From: Cichorium intybus
Taxonomy: Eukaryota; Streptophyta; Magnoliopsida; Asterales; Asteraceae
DNA length: 64,000 bases
Direction: 5' to 3'
NCBI GenBank assembly: GCA_023525715.1
Contig: CM042012.1
Location: 63,709,205-63,773,204 of the forward strand
The notes beneath the pieces were generated by a model. The model had not been told where the DNA came from. It did not search any database and saw nothing but the letters and a program-made list of their open reading frames with translations. Shown here in pieces: positions 1-15,146 of the stretch (position 1 is its first letter; every line of letters begins with the position of its first letter). Position numbers and translations under genes: made by a program.

Positions 1-366
1 GGATCTGGTCCAAGTGGTCAACAGGCTTGCCCACTTTGGAGGCTCCTCTAGGGTTTCAACTGTAACCCTAGGAGGCTATAAAAGGAACCCTCTGGTACCC
101 TAAAACCTGTGCCTCCCTCTACTCTCTGGAACTCTGCTGGATTCTCTCCTCCTTGCTTTGGGTGTGACTTTCATTTGAGGCAGGATCTCTTTGCTGCTAG
201 CTTCAAGAACAAGATCAAAAGGTTGGTAATTCTTATTTTGATCATTAGAAATAAATGTTGGCCTTAGGATTTTGTTATATGTTCATAAGATAGAAAAACA
301 TAGATCCTTCATTAGGTTGCATGTGAACTTACGGTTTCTAGTTCAAAGTTTGTGAAAAACCTTACA
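1..366 (+). repeat. Copia LTR fragment, right part (cut by window edge)
   Basis: This stretch matches by eye the right two thirds of the LTRs at 26287-27055 and 33426-34200: the same GGTCCAAGTGGTCAA block, a CTATAAAAGG TATA box near 75-84, the CTTTGGGTGTGACTTTCATT leader block, and the TTGCATGTGAAC block before the end. The left part lies outside the window. No primer-binding site follows the end near 366, so this is not an intact 5' LTR junction. Confidence 0.8.
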
Positions 367-850
367 GACATATGAGTTAAAATTTACAAGTCGGTTGTGC
401 ATTGATAATGCGTAAATGCATCGGTAACACGATGTTAAAAAACGTATTGTTGTGCGCGATTTGATAAGTAAAAGACACAAGCATATGAGTCAAAGTTTAT
501 TCGTTCCTTTTGCCCTAACCGGGAAAGGCGATATCTGTGGGCCCCTTGGTGATTTGGTGATTGACTTATAAGTGCTAGGCCTAGCTAGGACTGAATTGAT
601 GTGTTTAATTAGAAGTCCTATATCATCACAAATCAAGAATCGGGAAACATAGTATCGGACTGAGATTGATTCTAATCCATGTCTCTAGTCCGAATGATAT
701 CTAGTAGAACGGAGGATCATCTGATCACTTATCTTGGGATACAGAACTAACTGGGTCAGACTTCGGCAGCGTGCTTTTGAAAGCTACAATTTGCTGGTCA
801 ATTTAGAAGCTATATTGAATTATAGTCAAAGACTTATCCAAGTGGGAGGT
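367..850 (+). repeat. 3' internal non-coding part of the same copia family
   Basis: The segment resembles the region between pol and the 3' LTR of the copia element at 32595-33425. Shared blocks include TTGATAATG, the repeated CATATGAGTCAAA phrase, GGAGGATCATCTGATCACTTATCTT and the terminal GACTTATCCAAGTGGGAG. It joins LTR sequence directly at about 366, so the whole gag-pol region is missing. I see no coding capacity. Confidence 0.7.
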
Positions 851-1722
<872 letters not shown>

Positions 1723-1759
1723 GAGGATACCTCAGACGAGATCAATAGAAGATCAGAAG

Positions 1760-4502
1760 ACCTCTCCTATGTGGCACTAAAGGCTTGGCCACATGAGCGA
1801 AAAGGGGATGAAGATGTTGGCTGCAAATGGAAAGATTCCAAATGTTAAAGTTGCTGTCGAAGAATTCTGTGAGCCCTGCGTACTTGGTAAACAGAAGAAG
1901 GTGACCTTCTTCAAGGTGGGCCAAGCTTTGAAGACTATGAAACTCGAGCTTGTGCATTCTGATGTCTACGGACCAACCTCTGTATCTTCGACCAGCGGAT
2001 CTCGTTACTATGTTACTTTCATTGATGACTCAACCAGGAAGGTATGAGTTTATTTCTTGAAAAATAAATCGGAAGTATTTGCCACCTTCAAGAGGTGGAG
2101 AGTGTTGTTGAGATCGAGACATGTCTCATGGTCAAATTCCTTACATCCAACAATGGGGGAGAATACAACATCAGAGAATTCGTTGATTATTGTGTTGAGC
2201 ATGGGATCCGGATGTTGAAGACAGTCCTTGAAACCCCTCAACAGAATGACATAGCGGAACGGATGAACATAACTCTGAATGAGAGGGAAAAGAGCATGAG
2301 GTTGCATGCTGGGATGCCCAAGATGTTCTGGGTAGATGTTGTGAATACAGCAGCCTACTTAATCAACCGAGGACCCTCCGTCCCCCTGGGCTTCAAGATT
2401 CCTGAAGATGAATGGCAAGGTCATGAGGTTTCCCTTAAACAATTAAAAGTTTTTGGGTGTGCCTCATATGCCAAGAGGAAGGACAGTGAGAGAGATAAGA
2501 TAGAGGCCAAGTCGAAGAAATGCTTCCTTATTGGGTACGGTGTGGATAGCATGGGATATCGATGTTGGGATAGCCAGAGTCGAAGGGTTATCAAAAGTCG
2601 GGACATGATATTTAACGAGAATGCCATGTATAAAGACACTCTCTCAGGTACTGACCGAAGCAAACCATTCGAAAAGAAGAAAAGATAGTGTTTGAAGGGT
2701 CATCAGAACATAAGCATGCGAAGTCTTCCGGAGAAGACTCAAGAAGGGACTCCGGAAGCAGTGGGAGCAATGAAGAAGCATCTGGGAGAGCCGGAGATAG
2801 TGGGATCTCGTCTGAGGAGGAAGGTAACACCTCGAACTGAAGTAAAGATGATGAATCAGGAGTTGTAGGTCCAGGTATTCTAAAGAGATCCACTAGAGAG
2901 AGAACACCTCCGGTTCGCTACCTCGCATTAGCAAGTTAACTATTGCTGACCGAGAATGGGGAACCAAAATCTTATCCTGGAGCCTTAAGGAAGAAAGAAT
3001 CCGTACAATGGAAGCAGGCGATGGAGGATTAGATACACTCACTTGACAAGAACGAGACCTGGTCTCTTGTCAAGTTACTAGCAAATAAGAATGTATTGTC
3101 CAACAAGTGGGTGTTTCGGGTCAAAGACAATGCTAGTGGGAGTAAGAGATACAAAGCACGATTGGTGGTTAAGGGGTTTCAACAAAAGGAGGGTCTTGAC
3201 TACAACGATATTTTCTCTCCAGTTGTGAAGATGACCACAATTAGAATTTTGCTTAAGATCGTTGCATCCGAAGATCTCTACCTAGAGCAGCTAGATGTCA
3301 AGACTGCATTCTTACATGGTGACGTGGAAGAAGACATCTACATGGCGCAACCAGAAGGTTTTGAGATTTCTGGGAAAGAAAACCTGGTGTGCTGACCGAA
3401 GAAAAGCCTCTACGGATTGAAGCAAGCTCCAAGGCAGCACTATTTGAAGTTTGATGACTTCATAAGGAGAAATGGGTTCCGGAGGAGTGACAGCGACCAC
3501 TGCTGCTACCAGAAGCAACTTAAGACCTCATACATCATCCTGCTTCTCTATGTTAATGATATGTTAGTGGTGGGTGCTGACATACATGAGATCAACAGGC
3601 TGAAACAGCAGTTGTCCAAGGAGTTCGAGAGGAAGCACCTCAGACCTGCTAAGAAAATTTTGGGGATGAGCATTGTCAGGAACAGAACTTCGGGCGAGAT
3701 CAAACTTTCTCAAGAGAAGTACATCCTGAAAGTTTTGGAGAAGTTCAACATGGCAACTGCGAAGGTCCAAAGCACCCCGCTTAGAAGCCACTTAAAGCTT
3801 TCAAAAGAGCAATCCCCAAAGATAGATATATACAAAGAAGAAAAGGCGAAGGTTCCTTATGCATCTGTAGTTGGCAATATGATGTATGTTATGGTATGTA
3901 CAATGTTAGACATTGCACATGCAGTGGGAGTCGTCAGCAGGTTTATGTCGAATCTTGGGAAGGAGCACTAGAAAGGAGTAAAGTGGCTGCTCCGCTACTT
4001 GAAGGGAACTTCAGATGCAACCTTAGTCTTCAAAAGGCAGAAAGTGGTCCTTGAGGGTTTTATCGATGCAGACCTGGGGGGTTGTGCAGATTCAGGGAAG
4101 AGCCCGACTGGTTATGTCTTCATAATTGGAGGAACCGTATTTAGTTGGATGTCTATATTATAGAAGATTGTAGCTCTTTCAACCATCGAAGCAGAATACA
4201 TAGCAGTAGCAGAAGCTAGCAAGGAACTGCTATGGTTGAAGAACTTCTTATCAAAACTTGGGCAAAAGCAGAAGGACTGTGTATTGTAATGTGATAATCA
4301 AAGTGCAATTCACTTGGTGAAGAATTCGGTGTTTTACAGCAGGAGGAAACACATCAAGATGAGGTATCAATTCATTCGAGAGCAGATAGCCAAATGTACA
4401 TTTATCTTGAAGAAAATCCTTGGTGCGAAGAATCCTATAGATATGTTCACCAAGGTGGTCTCGTTGGATAAGTTGAAGTTGTGCATGACTCAACTGGTCT
4501 TC
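1760..4502 (+). pseudogene. Decayed Ty1/copia pol (integrase, RT, RNase H)
   Basis: The order integrase, reverse transcriptase, RNase H identifies Ty1/copia. The zinc-binding start of integrase is visible as WH...LGHMSEKG with CEPCVLGK near 1862-1890. The integrase core has HSDVYGPTS, FIDDS and PQQNDIAER. RT has RYKARLVVKGFQQKEG (about 3150), the LDVKTAFLHG block and LYGLKQAPR. RNase H has IEAEYIAVAEASKELLW and CDNQSAIHL. It is dead: an in-frame TAA sits in the WHxRLGH motif, TGA occurs at 2045 and 3393, TAG at 3969, and the frame shifts near 2090. The second integrase catalytic position reads SNNGGEY where the family has SDNGGEY, and the RT box reads YVNDM instead of YVDDM. Gag and protease are absent, being cut off at about 1723. 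Confidence 0.93.
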
Positions 4503-4619
4503 CGTAGAAGTAAGGCGAAGACGAGGAGCTATAGAGAGAGAGAGAGAGAGATGAAATCTCATTGGTTACAACTTTGTAGAAAGAAGAATCAATATCTGAT
4601 TAGTTTCCAAGTAGGAAAT

Positions 4620-5497
4620 TGTTGAGTATGTGGAGCCTAATCAAAACCAAGGAATCACTACGACCGAAGAAGATCAGTTGTCCGAAGCAACTAAACTGAG
4701 GCGAGGAATGCTACTGCGGTTGAAGGTCGTGCTTCGTCTAAGATCAGTTTCTTTGTTAGAGATTGTGAGCTTCGCTTCGGATGTTCATGCAATGCGATGC
4801 GATGCGAAGATCGACCAGATGTAAAGTAGGTATCACGAGTCTGGTGTATACCTCATCGTCTTACTCTACTTTAAGGTCGTTCGCAGGAAGGCATCATCTG
4901 GACTGAGGAACAGCATTCCCTCGGTCCGAGGCTTTGTTGTAGATCCTTCTATAGGATCGGATGTGTAGATTCGAGATGTCGGTAAAAGGGTTAATCTACT
5001 TTCAGAAGCGAAGTGTCCCTTGACACAAGTATAAAGGACGACGGGGTGTCAGAAGTTGGTTTGCACAGCACGTTCTGGAGAACTGTTGTTGTCATTGGTT
5101 GGTCTACCACAACATGTTCCTTATCTTGTCGCCTACGTGCAGAAAGTCAAAGGCTAGAAGATTTGTCATCATCCATCTCGGATTATGCACCCGATTATAT
5201 ATATCTCCTGAAACCAAGAGTGTGAGTGTGTGTGATTATTAGTGTATAAAGATTATAATTGCAAATTTGTATAGCATTCTTATAATAAAATACTCTCTAG
5301 TTCCATAGTGGACATAGCTTGATTTCACGATCGAATGAACCACTTAATTCTCCGTCTTGATCTTTGCTTGCTTGTTTTTCTTGTATTTATTGTTGCAACG
5401 ATTTCTTTTTGTTGAGTGCTTACCATCGAGAGTTGTTTGGCTGTTCTTGATCTTGAGAGGTTGGAAGTTTTCGATCTCGCTTGTTGCTTACCCAACA
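4620..5497 (+). repeat. 3' LTR of the decayed copia element
   Basis: TGTTGAGTATGTGG begins right after RNase H and a purine-rich tract, and the sequence ends TTACCCAACA, giving imperfect terminal inverted repeats TGTTGAGTA/TGTTGGGTA. The 5' LTR is not in the window, so LTR divergence cannot be measured. Confidence 0.75.
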
Positions 5498-6650
5498 CAT
5501 CTACCAGAAACCAACTAGTAAATGTCATGTTATTAAATTGTAGTATTAATTTAATTTGTATTTTTGAAATCTATCTATTACATATAAAATAAAACAAATT
5601 TATAATGCATGACATCACAATACGACATATTAATTGGTTTAAATAGGATAATAACAAATTATACGTTCTATTTTTCTTTGATGTGTAAACTAATATATTC
5701 TTTAGTCACATACCTTAATTGTGGTCAATAACAAGGAAGTTGTTGGTTACTAGGCTATTTATTAGTTAAAACTTAAAATTGGTCGGTCATGGAACTAAGT
5801 GAAGTATTTATTTCATGTTTATACAAACATAGGTGGTGTGTAATTGGTATTTTATTTCTGTTAGACAACTTGTTCCCTAAAATATGTCTTCCATTTTAAA
5901 ACTCGTGCTTTCATTAGAAGGAGCATATCACAATGAAATAGTGTCACTAAAATACGCTGTGGCAACTAGATATGTCATATAGGCCTATCAATGGATTTCA
6001 ATGTAATATTCTGGAAAATGTCATCTCTTTTCAAAAAGGGACGTTGTATCGGAGCATAACAAAGAAATATTTTTGAGGAATAAAACGAGTCCAATAGTTC
6101 AAATTAAAGTGTCGGTTGTACCAGCAATAATAAACCAAGAAAGAATGTTTATTTAGAGGGAAAATACAATATTAACCATAAAGGAAAAAAAGAATAAAGT
6201 GAGTAAAAGAATTATTACTCTCAATGTGAGGAAAAAGAATAATCAGCATGATGCGTTCGACCGGTCCATATTTGTGACCAAAAAGAAATTATTTATGATT
6301 CTTTCAGAAAAATCGAAGAATACAGAGAGTTGAAGGACCATGGATGAAAAATTGTCAATATTGTAATTTTGTTTGCTTTTTGGCCACCATGTGTATGTTT
6401 TTCATCAAGTTATGGTGCTTGGACTCTCTGAAGTTACCGCACCACCTTCTGTTTCAGCCGTTGTATTTTGTGGAGTCTGTGAACCTGAAAGCAATAACAC
6501 ACACACACATGGTCAAAGATGCATCTTTTGACCTAAAATGTACTATTCAATAATGCATATAAACGACCCATTGATCCATAATATACAACTTCAAAATGCA
6601 TGGGACAAACCACTCCTTGGGAAGTGGTCACTATTGTTATCAAGTGGGCA

Positions 6651-6737
<87 letters not shown>

Positions 6738-7716
6738 AATCAATTAAGAAGAAAAAATTTGGTAGGAAATGTAATAACTGGTTTACTTGCATGTTTTTTG
6801 ACAAAACAAAAAAATGAATTATTAAATGATGTAAAAATAACATAATCCGTAAAAAATGTTTCCGAAAAAACAAGTAAATGATTCATCTTTTATTGAAACA
6901 ATTTTTTGTACACTCTGCGGACAATTTTAGTGAAACATCACAAAATTGAATCACCGAGACGTTTTTTCGGGGATTTTTTTTGTGAATCATGTTTTTTTTT
7001 TTTTTTATCTTATAATGATTAATTTTGTTGGTTTATCAAAAATAATACAAATGAAACACTTTTTATCTTTTCTATCAAAATTTTCGTTCTTATTGAATCC
7101 ATATCCTATATATATTATAAAATGACACACATAAGTTATTTCCCATACAGAGTACAATTTTTAATAATAAACTATACGCATTTCTATTTTTGTTGTAACA
7201 AATTTAAAGACTTGGCATAAAAATAAATTTAGAACGTGTTTACAAAAGAGTAAAAGTTATGATGAATTTGACTCTAGTTTGACCATAAAAATTTAAAACA
7301 CCTCGGTCGATATCAATGATACGTATAAGTAATATGTCAAAAAGACAAATGTACCCTTACCACACACTCCCTACACAGACAAATGAATCTAGAATTCACA
7401 TGCACTCCAACTGTTTGACTGGTTTTGGTTTACTCATTCTGTACATCTGGCATCAATTTCTCATTGACCCCATCATGGGCCTATGACCATCACCCCTTAC
7501 AGCTCATCTCACATGGTACCTATGGGCCCCACCATTACCACATACATATCTATGTTTATAATTAATGTACCATGAATTCCTTTCCCATTTCCATTCCATG
7601 ATCATCATGATCATACTTCTAACCATCACAACATTTAATTCCTTAACTTAAAACCTATACAATTATATAATAACAACTCCTACGATTATAACATATCATA
7701 CGAATTGTTGTGTACG
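5498..7716. other. Gene-poor AT-rich spacer
   Basis: No coding region, RNA gene or LTR could be supported on either strand. It contains a short (CA)n run near 6498-6509, a (TA)n tract at 6656-6735 and homopolymer T runs near 6988. The part nearest the RRM gene may hold that gene's last exon and 3' UTR. Confidence 0.6.
6656..6735. repeat. (TA)n microsatellite
   Basis: Pure TA dinucleotide tract of about 80 bp in non-coding DNA. Overlapping open frames read only Ile-Tyr repeats and are not genes. Confidence 0.97.
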
Positions 7717-7836
7717 GTGATCCGTACAACAGTTTTTAACCATACACAACAATTTATGTGTTAGAAAAATTGTACATTATACATAAAATACATTAAATTG
7801 TCGTGTATGGTGAAACATTGTTGTGTACAGATCACT
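7717..7836. repeat. Small foldback (inverted repeat), MITE-like
   Basis: An arm of about 45 bp at 7717-7762 (with ACCATACACAACAATTTA) pairs imperfectly with 7790-7836, whose complement reads ACCATACACGACAATTTA. The loop is about 28 bp. It lies just past the last recognised exon of the RRM gene. No clear target-site duplication was found. Confidence 0.6.
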
Positions 7837-7971
7837 TCTGGTTGTTAAAAGTATTCGATAGTGACATGTTACGATGGTATATGTTCAATTCATGGTAATG
7901 TGTAGACATACATGATACATGCACATACATGATGATGATGATATGTGTTGTGTTGTGTTAAGTTAACTTAC

Positions 7972-10211
7972 CGGTGGGGGATTGAGAAGGAAAAGGATGC
8001 CTTGTAGGGAGTAGGAGAGGTGGAGGTGGTGGCGTAAGATAGCCAGGGAATGTCGTGGGGTCCATCTGAGACGGCGTAGGATAGTAAAGATAAGATGGTC
8101 CATGGATACGTTGCGCCTGATGTGGTGTTAGTGTTAGTGCACCAGGAGCACCAGCAGCAAATGTTCCTCTGGGTGTAGGTGCTTGGGTGGTGGAGTACCC
8201 ATAGTAATACGGTGTACCCGTGGGCCCATACATTTGATGATAGTATGCCTGCTGAAGTGCTGGATTGTACATTGCCTGCTAATACACACACAACCAATTC
8301 TATGTTATTATTACTTGTACTTTTTGCAGCCTCAGATCAACGAGTATTAGTTGTGACGTACCACTATGTACAATCGAACATATAAAATATAATATAATGG
8401 ACGATTAGAAATTTATTGTTATGAAAATGTATTAATGCATATTAATAACGAAATGACTAAAAAGTGTTTTAATGCATGGTAATAAACGAAGTGGCATGTT
8501 ATAATTTTTTTTGGGGGACCGAAAAAGTACATTTGTGTAGTCAAAGAGAGGACAAAAATAATACAATCAATTATTTTATATTATGATACCAGTACTAAAA
8601 TATTAGAATTTTTACTTATTACATGGTTTTAAAACATAAAAATACATTAACTTACGTGAATTTAGAAGATGTAAAAATAAAAATAAAAATACTTACTTGT
8701 TGGTAAGCATAATCGGGTGGGTAAGTCGCATATCTGCATCCATAAAATTCAAATGTCATATAAATATTCTTAATATAAACTATTTAGAATAAAAAAAATA
8801 AGTAAAGAATTTTTTTTCTTTTGTTAATTGCCGATTGGTTAAATGATAAATAAAAGATATTCAAGAAAGAAAGGACGAATCATTGTATTAAGTTCTCTCT
8901 TAATTAATTAATAGAACTCGTATATAAATCATTGTATTAAGTTCTTTCATTAAAAGGTATTCTAAAAAAATTACTTTTAAACAAAAGCTAAATTAAAACT
9001 AATTAAGTAAATTTTTATGATGAATATAATATATTAACTGGGACCATTTAAATCTGAAAAAGCTGAAGGTTGTCTGGAGTTTTATGTAACCTGCAATGGC
9101 AGCCAACTTGGCAATAAAGCTACATTTTTCTTTAGAGAAGTAATAAATAAAACATTATCTGTTATTCCCTTATTACTCAATAAAACAGGGTAATAAAGAA
9201 TGGTGCATTTAAAAATTAAAACATTATCTGTTATTTTCTCAATTATTAATTAAGAGGAATCTTAGTAGAAAGTTTAAGAATATATTGAATTATTACAATC
9301 TTAATATGATATTCCGATATAAGTAATTAAAAAGTCAACACACTATGCCATTTAAACTCTGGCAAACCTTTCCTGTTGCCAACTCATTTATATGTATTAA
9401 CATGCCCCCACACCCACTTCTCTTCTGTCAAGACCAACTTTCTTCAATTTATAAATGTCATTTTGACTTCACCTTTTCACCGAATTTCAAAAAAGTTTAT
9501 AAAAACTCACCCATACGGCGGATACATGACGGAAGGTGGCGGTGGAGGTGGCGGAGGAGGAACTAGCGGTGGTGCCATTCCACTATACGACGATGATGCA
9601 CCGTGGCCCATTGTATTTGTCCCTTGAAATGCAATATTCCCACCTTGATTCCTTCCTAGGGTTTCGATCAAACCATGTTATATTACATTATTTCTTGGAT
9701 TCATAACAAAAACATATAAAATAAAATCGTCTTTTTTTTTTCAAGAATATGACAAAAAACCTTGAGGTGAAGCTCGAGGTCGACCAAGTGATGCGATATT
9801 ACAATTAGCTCTTCGTCCATCTATCATTGGGTTAGGATCTTCACAAGCTCTTTTAGCGGATTCGGGGTCACGATATGTCACCTATTTATTGATAACGAGT
9901 TAATATATAAACGATATTGTTCAAAGATAATGTTGAATAATACATTTAATATGGACAAGTTATAACTATATATAACTATAAACCAATATTGTATAAAGTA
10001 TAAACTACGGTTAAAAAAAGATACTTACAAATCCATAACCCTTAGATTTCCCGGTGATTTTGTCAGTGATGATAACGGCTTCAAGAATGTCACCAAACTG
10101 TTCGAAATATGTACGCATTTCGTTGGTTTGTGTCTCCCAAGCAAGTCCACCTACGAACACTTTTGTTAAAGTGGTGTCGCCAAAGGGAGATCGATAATGT
10201 TGGTACGCCAT
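7972..10211 (-). CDS. Single-RRM RNA-binding protein (RBM24/RBM38-like, ARP1-like plant family), five recognised exons
   Basis: Exons on the minus strand: 10211-10029, 9881-9761, 9655-9511, 8733-8697 and 8278-7972. All introns have GT/AG ends and the frame is kept. The protein starts MAYQHYRSPFGDTT; the RRM covers roughly residues 16-93, with RNP2 VFVGGL and RNP1 KGYGFVTY (split by intron 1), followed by the family block DPNPMIDGRRANCNIASLGR. The C-terminal part is low complexity: GRNQGGNIAFQ, a nine-proline run at about 134-142, then Tyr/Gln/Pro-rich sequence with YATYPPDYAYQQ. Such proteins bind RNA and are thought to act in mRNA processing or stability. 264 codons are recognised. A strong donor (G|GTAAGT) follows residue 264, so a short last exon is expected downstream; if the intron is retained, translation stops at 7958. 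One possible last exon is at 7446-7430, with weak support. The MAYQ start is chosen because upstream in-frame sequence has no ATG. Confidence 0.93.
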
Positions 10212-10269
10212 TTTCGAATGTAAAGAAAGATTCTTGATGGAGCTTTGTTTCGAGTTGTTGATCAAAGAT

Positions 10270-10320
10270 TCATGCAGAATCAAAACTATGTAATTTTCTG
10301 GTTCGGTCGTCAGCCTCCAT
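10270..10320 (-). CDS. Upstream ORF (16 codons) in the RRM gene leader
   Basis: An ATG at 10320 opens MEADDRTRKLHSFDSA and stops at 10272-10270, about 58 bp before the main start codon. Its TGA overlaps a second ATG (10273-10271, ATGA) that opens a three-codon ORF. Both are in the presumed 5' UTR and not fused to the main frame. They could dampen translation of the RRM protein, but this is inference and the transcript start is unknown. Confidence 0.5.
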   Translation of the reverse strand: MEADDRTRKLHSFDSA

Positions 10321-10402
10321 GAGTATAAGAAAAGAAAAGAGAATGCTGTTTCTGGTTCTGATTAATGTAGTCTTTGATGGAAAGGGAGTTATTAGAAAAC
10401 CT

Positions 10403-10452
10403 AGAAAAAGAGTGGTGGAGGGAGAGAGAGAGAGAGAATCCGACAGTTGCAA
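10403..10452 (-). promoter_or_regulatory. CT-rich leader/promoter-proximal tract of the RRM gene
   Basis: On the minus strand this reads as CT repeats followed by CCCTCCACCACTC, about 200 bp upstream of the start codon. Pyrimidine-rich tracts of this kind are common around plant transcription starts. No clear TATA box was identified between it and the (TA)n array. Confidence 0.4.
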
Positions 10453-10548
10453 ACTATTATTTGCTGTATATCAGAAGAGAGGGGTGGGGTGAGTTTATGG
10501 CTTTGTTGTAACAATTGACAGCTGCTTCAAAGAGAGAAAGAGAGAGAG

Positions 10549-13671
<3,123 letters not shown>

Positions 13672-15146
13672 ATTTCCCCCTATGTGATCATTAATGAAAT
13701 GAGGAGAAAGATGTTTGATTGAAATTCTTGAAATTTGGATAAGACATTTATAAAACCATATCACTTGTTTTTGAAAGAGTGTGACTAGATTTTACTTATG
13801 TTTTGAAAAATGTTTGTCAAGAATATTTGTTTCTGAATCAAAGTCTCGAGTTCGATTATCAAAAGGTTTTTGTATATGTATTTTCATAATATTCCTTAAG
13901 ATTTTATAGCATTTATAAGGACGACAAGTGATCTTAATAGGTCGATTCAGATGAACTCTCATAGGTATAGCTCACACTTGACTGAGGTGTTTGTTTGTTC
14001 TGGGTGCAGAACTGGTGTATAATCACTAAGGATGAGTGATATCTCTCAGTTTGAAGGTGTTGACTTATGCTTAATGTGGATTTATACCTATATACTTTAG
14101 TCACTTGATCTTCATATTAGATAATCAATCACATAAGACTGGTTTCGGCATTAATCAGAGGGTTTCTTCATTCATGCCATTGATGTTCACTCTCTCTCCG
14201 TCGGTAAATACATGTAGAGGGGTTTAGAAATTTTCATAGTGCAGTTTGCAACTAAGAATATTCAATTATGAAGGCTACAGTATCCCGGTAAATCTTCGGT
14301 TTTGACAGCTATATTTGATAAAGCTTTTGAAAATTCGTTGTTTGAGAGATGTCTGTCTTGATGGATTGTTGTTGTAAATCTTCCTTTTCTTTGGTGATGT
14401 GTTCACCTTTGTATTTATCTTTTTTTGATTTGTGAAAATACACATTGTGTAAAAGATATCTGATGTGGTTACCAATTGTGATTTGTTGACAGCATTTATT
14501 GGATATGACTTTGTCGTTTCTTCATTTGTCAGATTCGTTATGCCAGATGATGAAGCTTTTCTTTGAAGTGGTTTGATTGAGGATAGGGATATGTGATATA
14601 ATAGACAGTTTGTCTAATATATAAGAAAACGAAAGTATCATCCCTGATCATTTTGATATCTAAGCAAAAATGAGACTAGCATCACGGTATAAGAGTATAA
14701 ATCCTATAAGTCATAATGAAAACACCTTTGCTCACAGAAATGAATTCCACTTAGCAGTTAAAGACGAGGCACAATTTCTCACATGGGTTTGGTTTTCATC
14801 TGAATCTCCTGATCTTATGTCCCTTAATAGATAAAATCGTTATAATTGAAATAAATTCAAAGGGAATAGGAGAATGTACATAACAAAAATGTTTGAAATT
14901 TGAACCTTCTCTTTAATTAAGAATCAATATAACTGAGAACATTCATCGAGCATGAGTATCTGAAAATTTAGTCAAGAAGATGTTAATCACATGGTTCTAT
15001 AAAAGCTTATTATGACAAGTCTTTTATTGTATTTTTGAAGATTTGTTTTTCTGAATGTTTTTGGAAATTTTGGTTATTTGAATGTTTTTGGAAAATTTTG
15101 GTTATTTGAATGTAAACACTCTTTTGTACAAACAAAAAGTAAGAGA
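13672..15146 (-). other. Spacer between pol and 3' LTR of the SIRE-like copia
   Basis: AT-rich non-coding sequence ending (minus strand) in the polypurine tract AGGGGGAAAT next to the LTR. SIRE relatives often carry an envelope-like frame here; none is visible. A 29-bp unit with GAATGTTTTTGG is tandemly repeated at about 15051-15112. Confidence 0.7.

Noticed and set aside
4630..5225. Short plus-strand open frames after the decayed copia RNase H
   Set aside because: They lie inside its 3' LTR (4620-5497) and show no recognisable domain.
10011..10283. An upstream-extended RRM protein start at about 10283
   Set aside because: The extension has no ATG; MAYQ at 10211 matches the usual start of the family.
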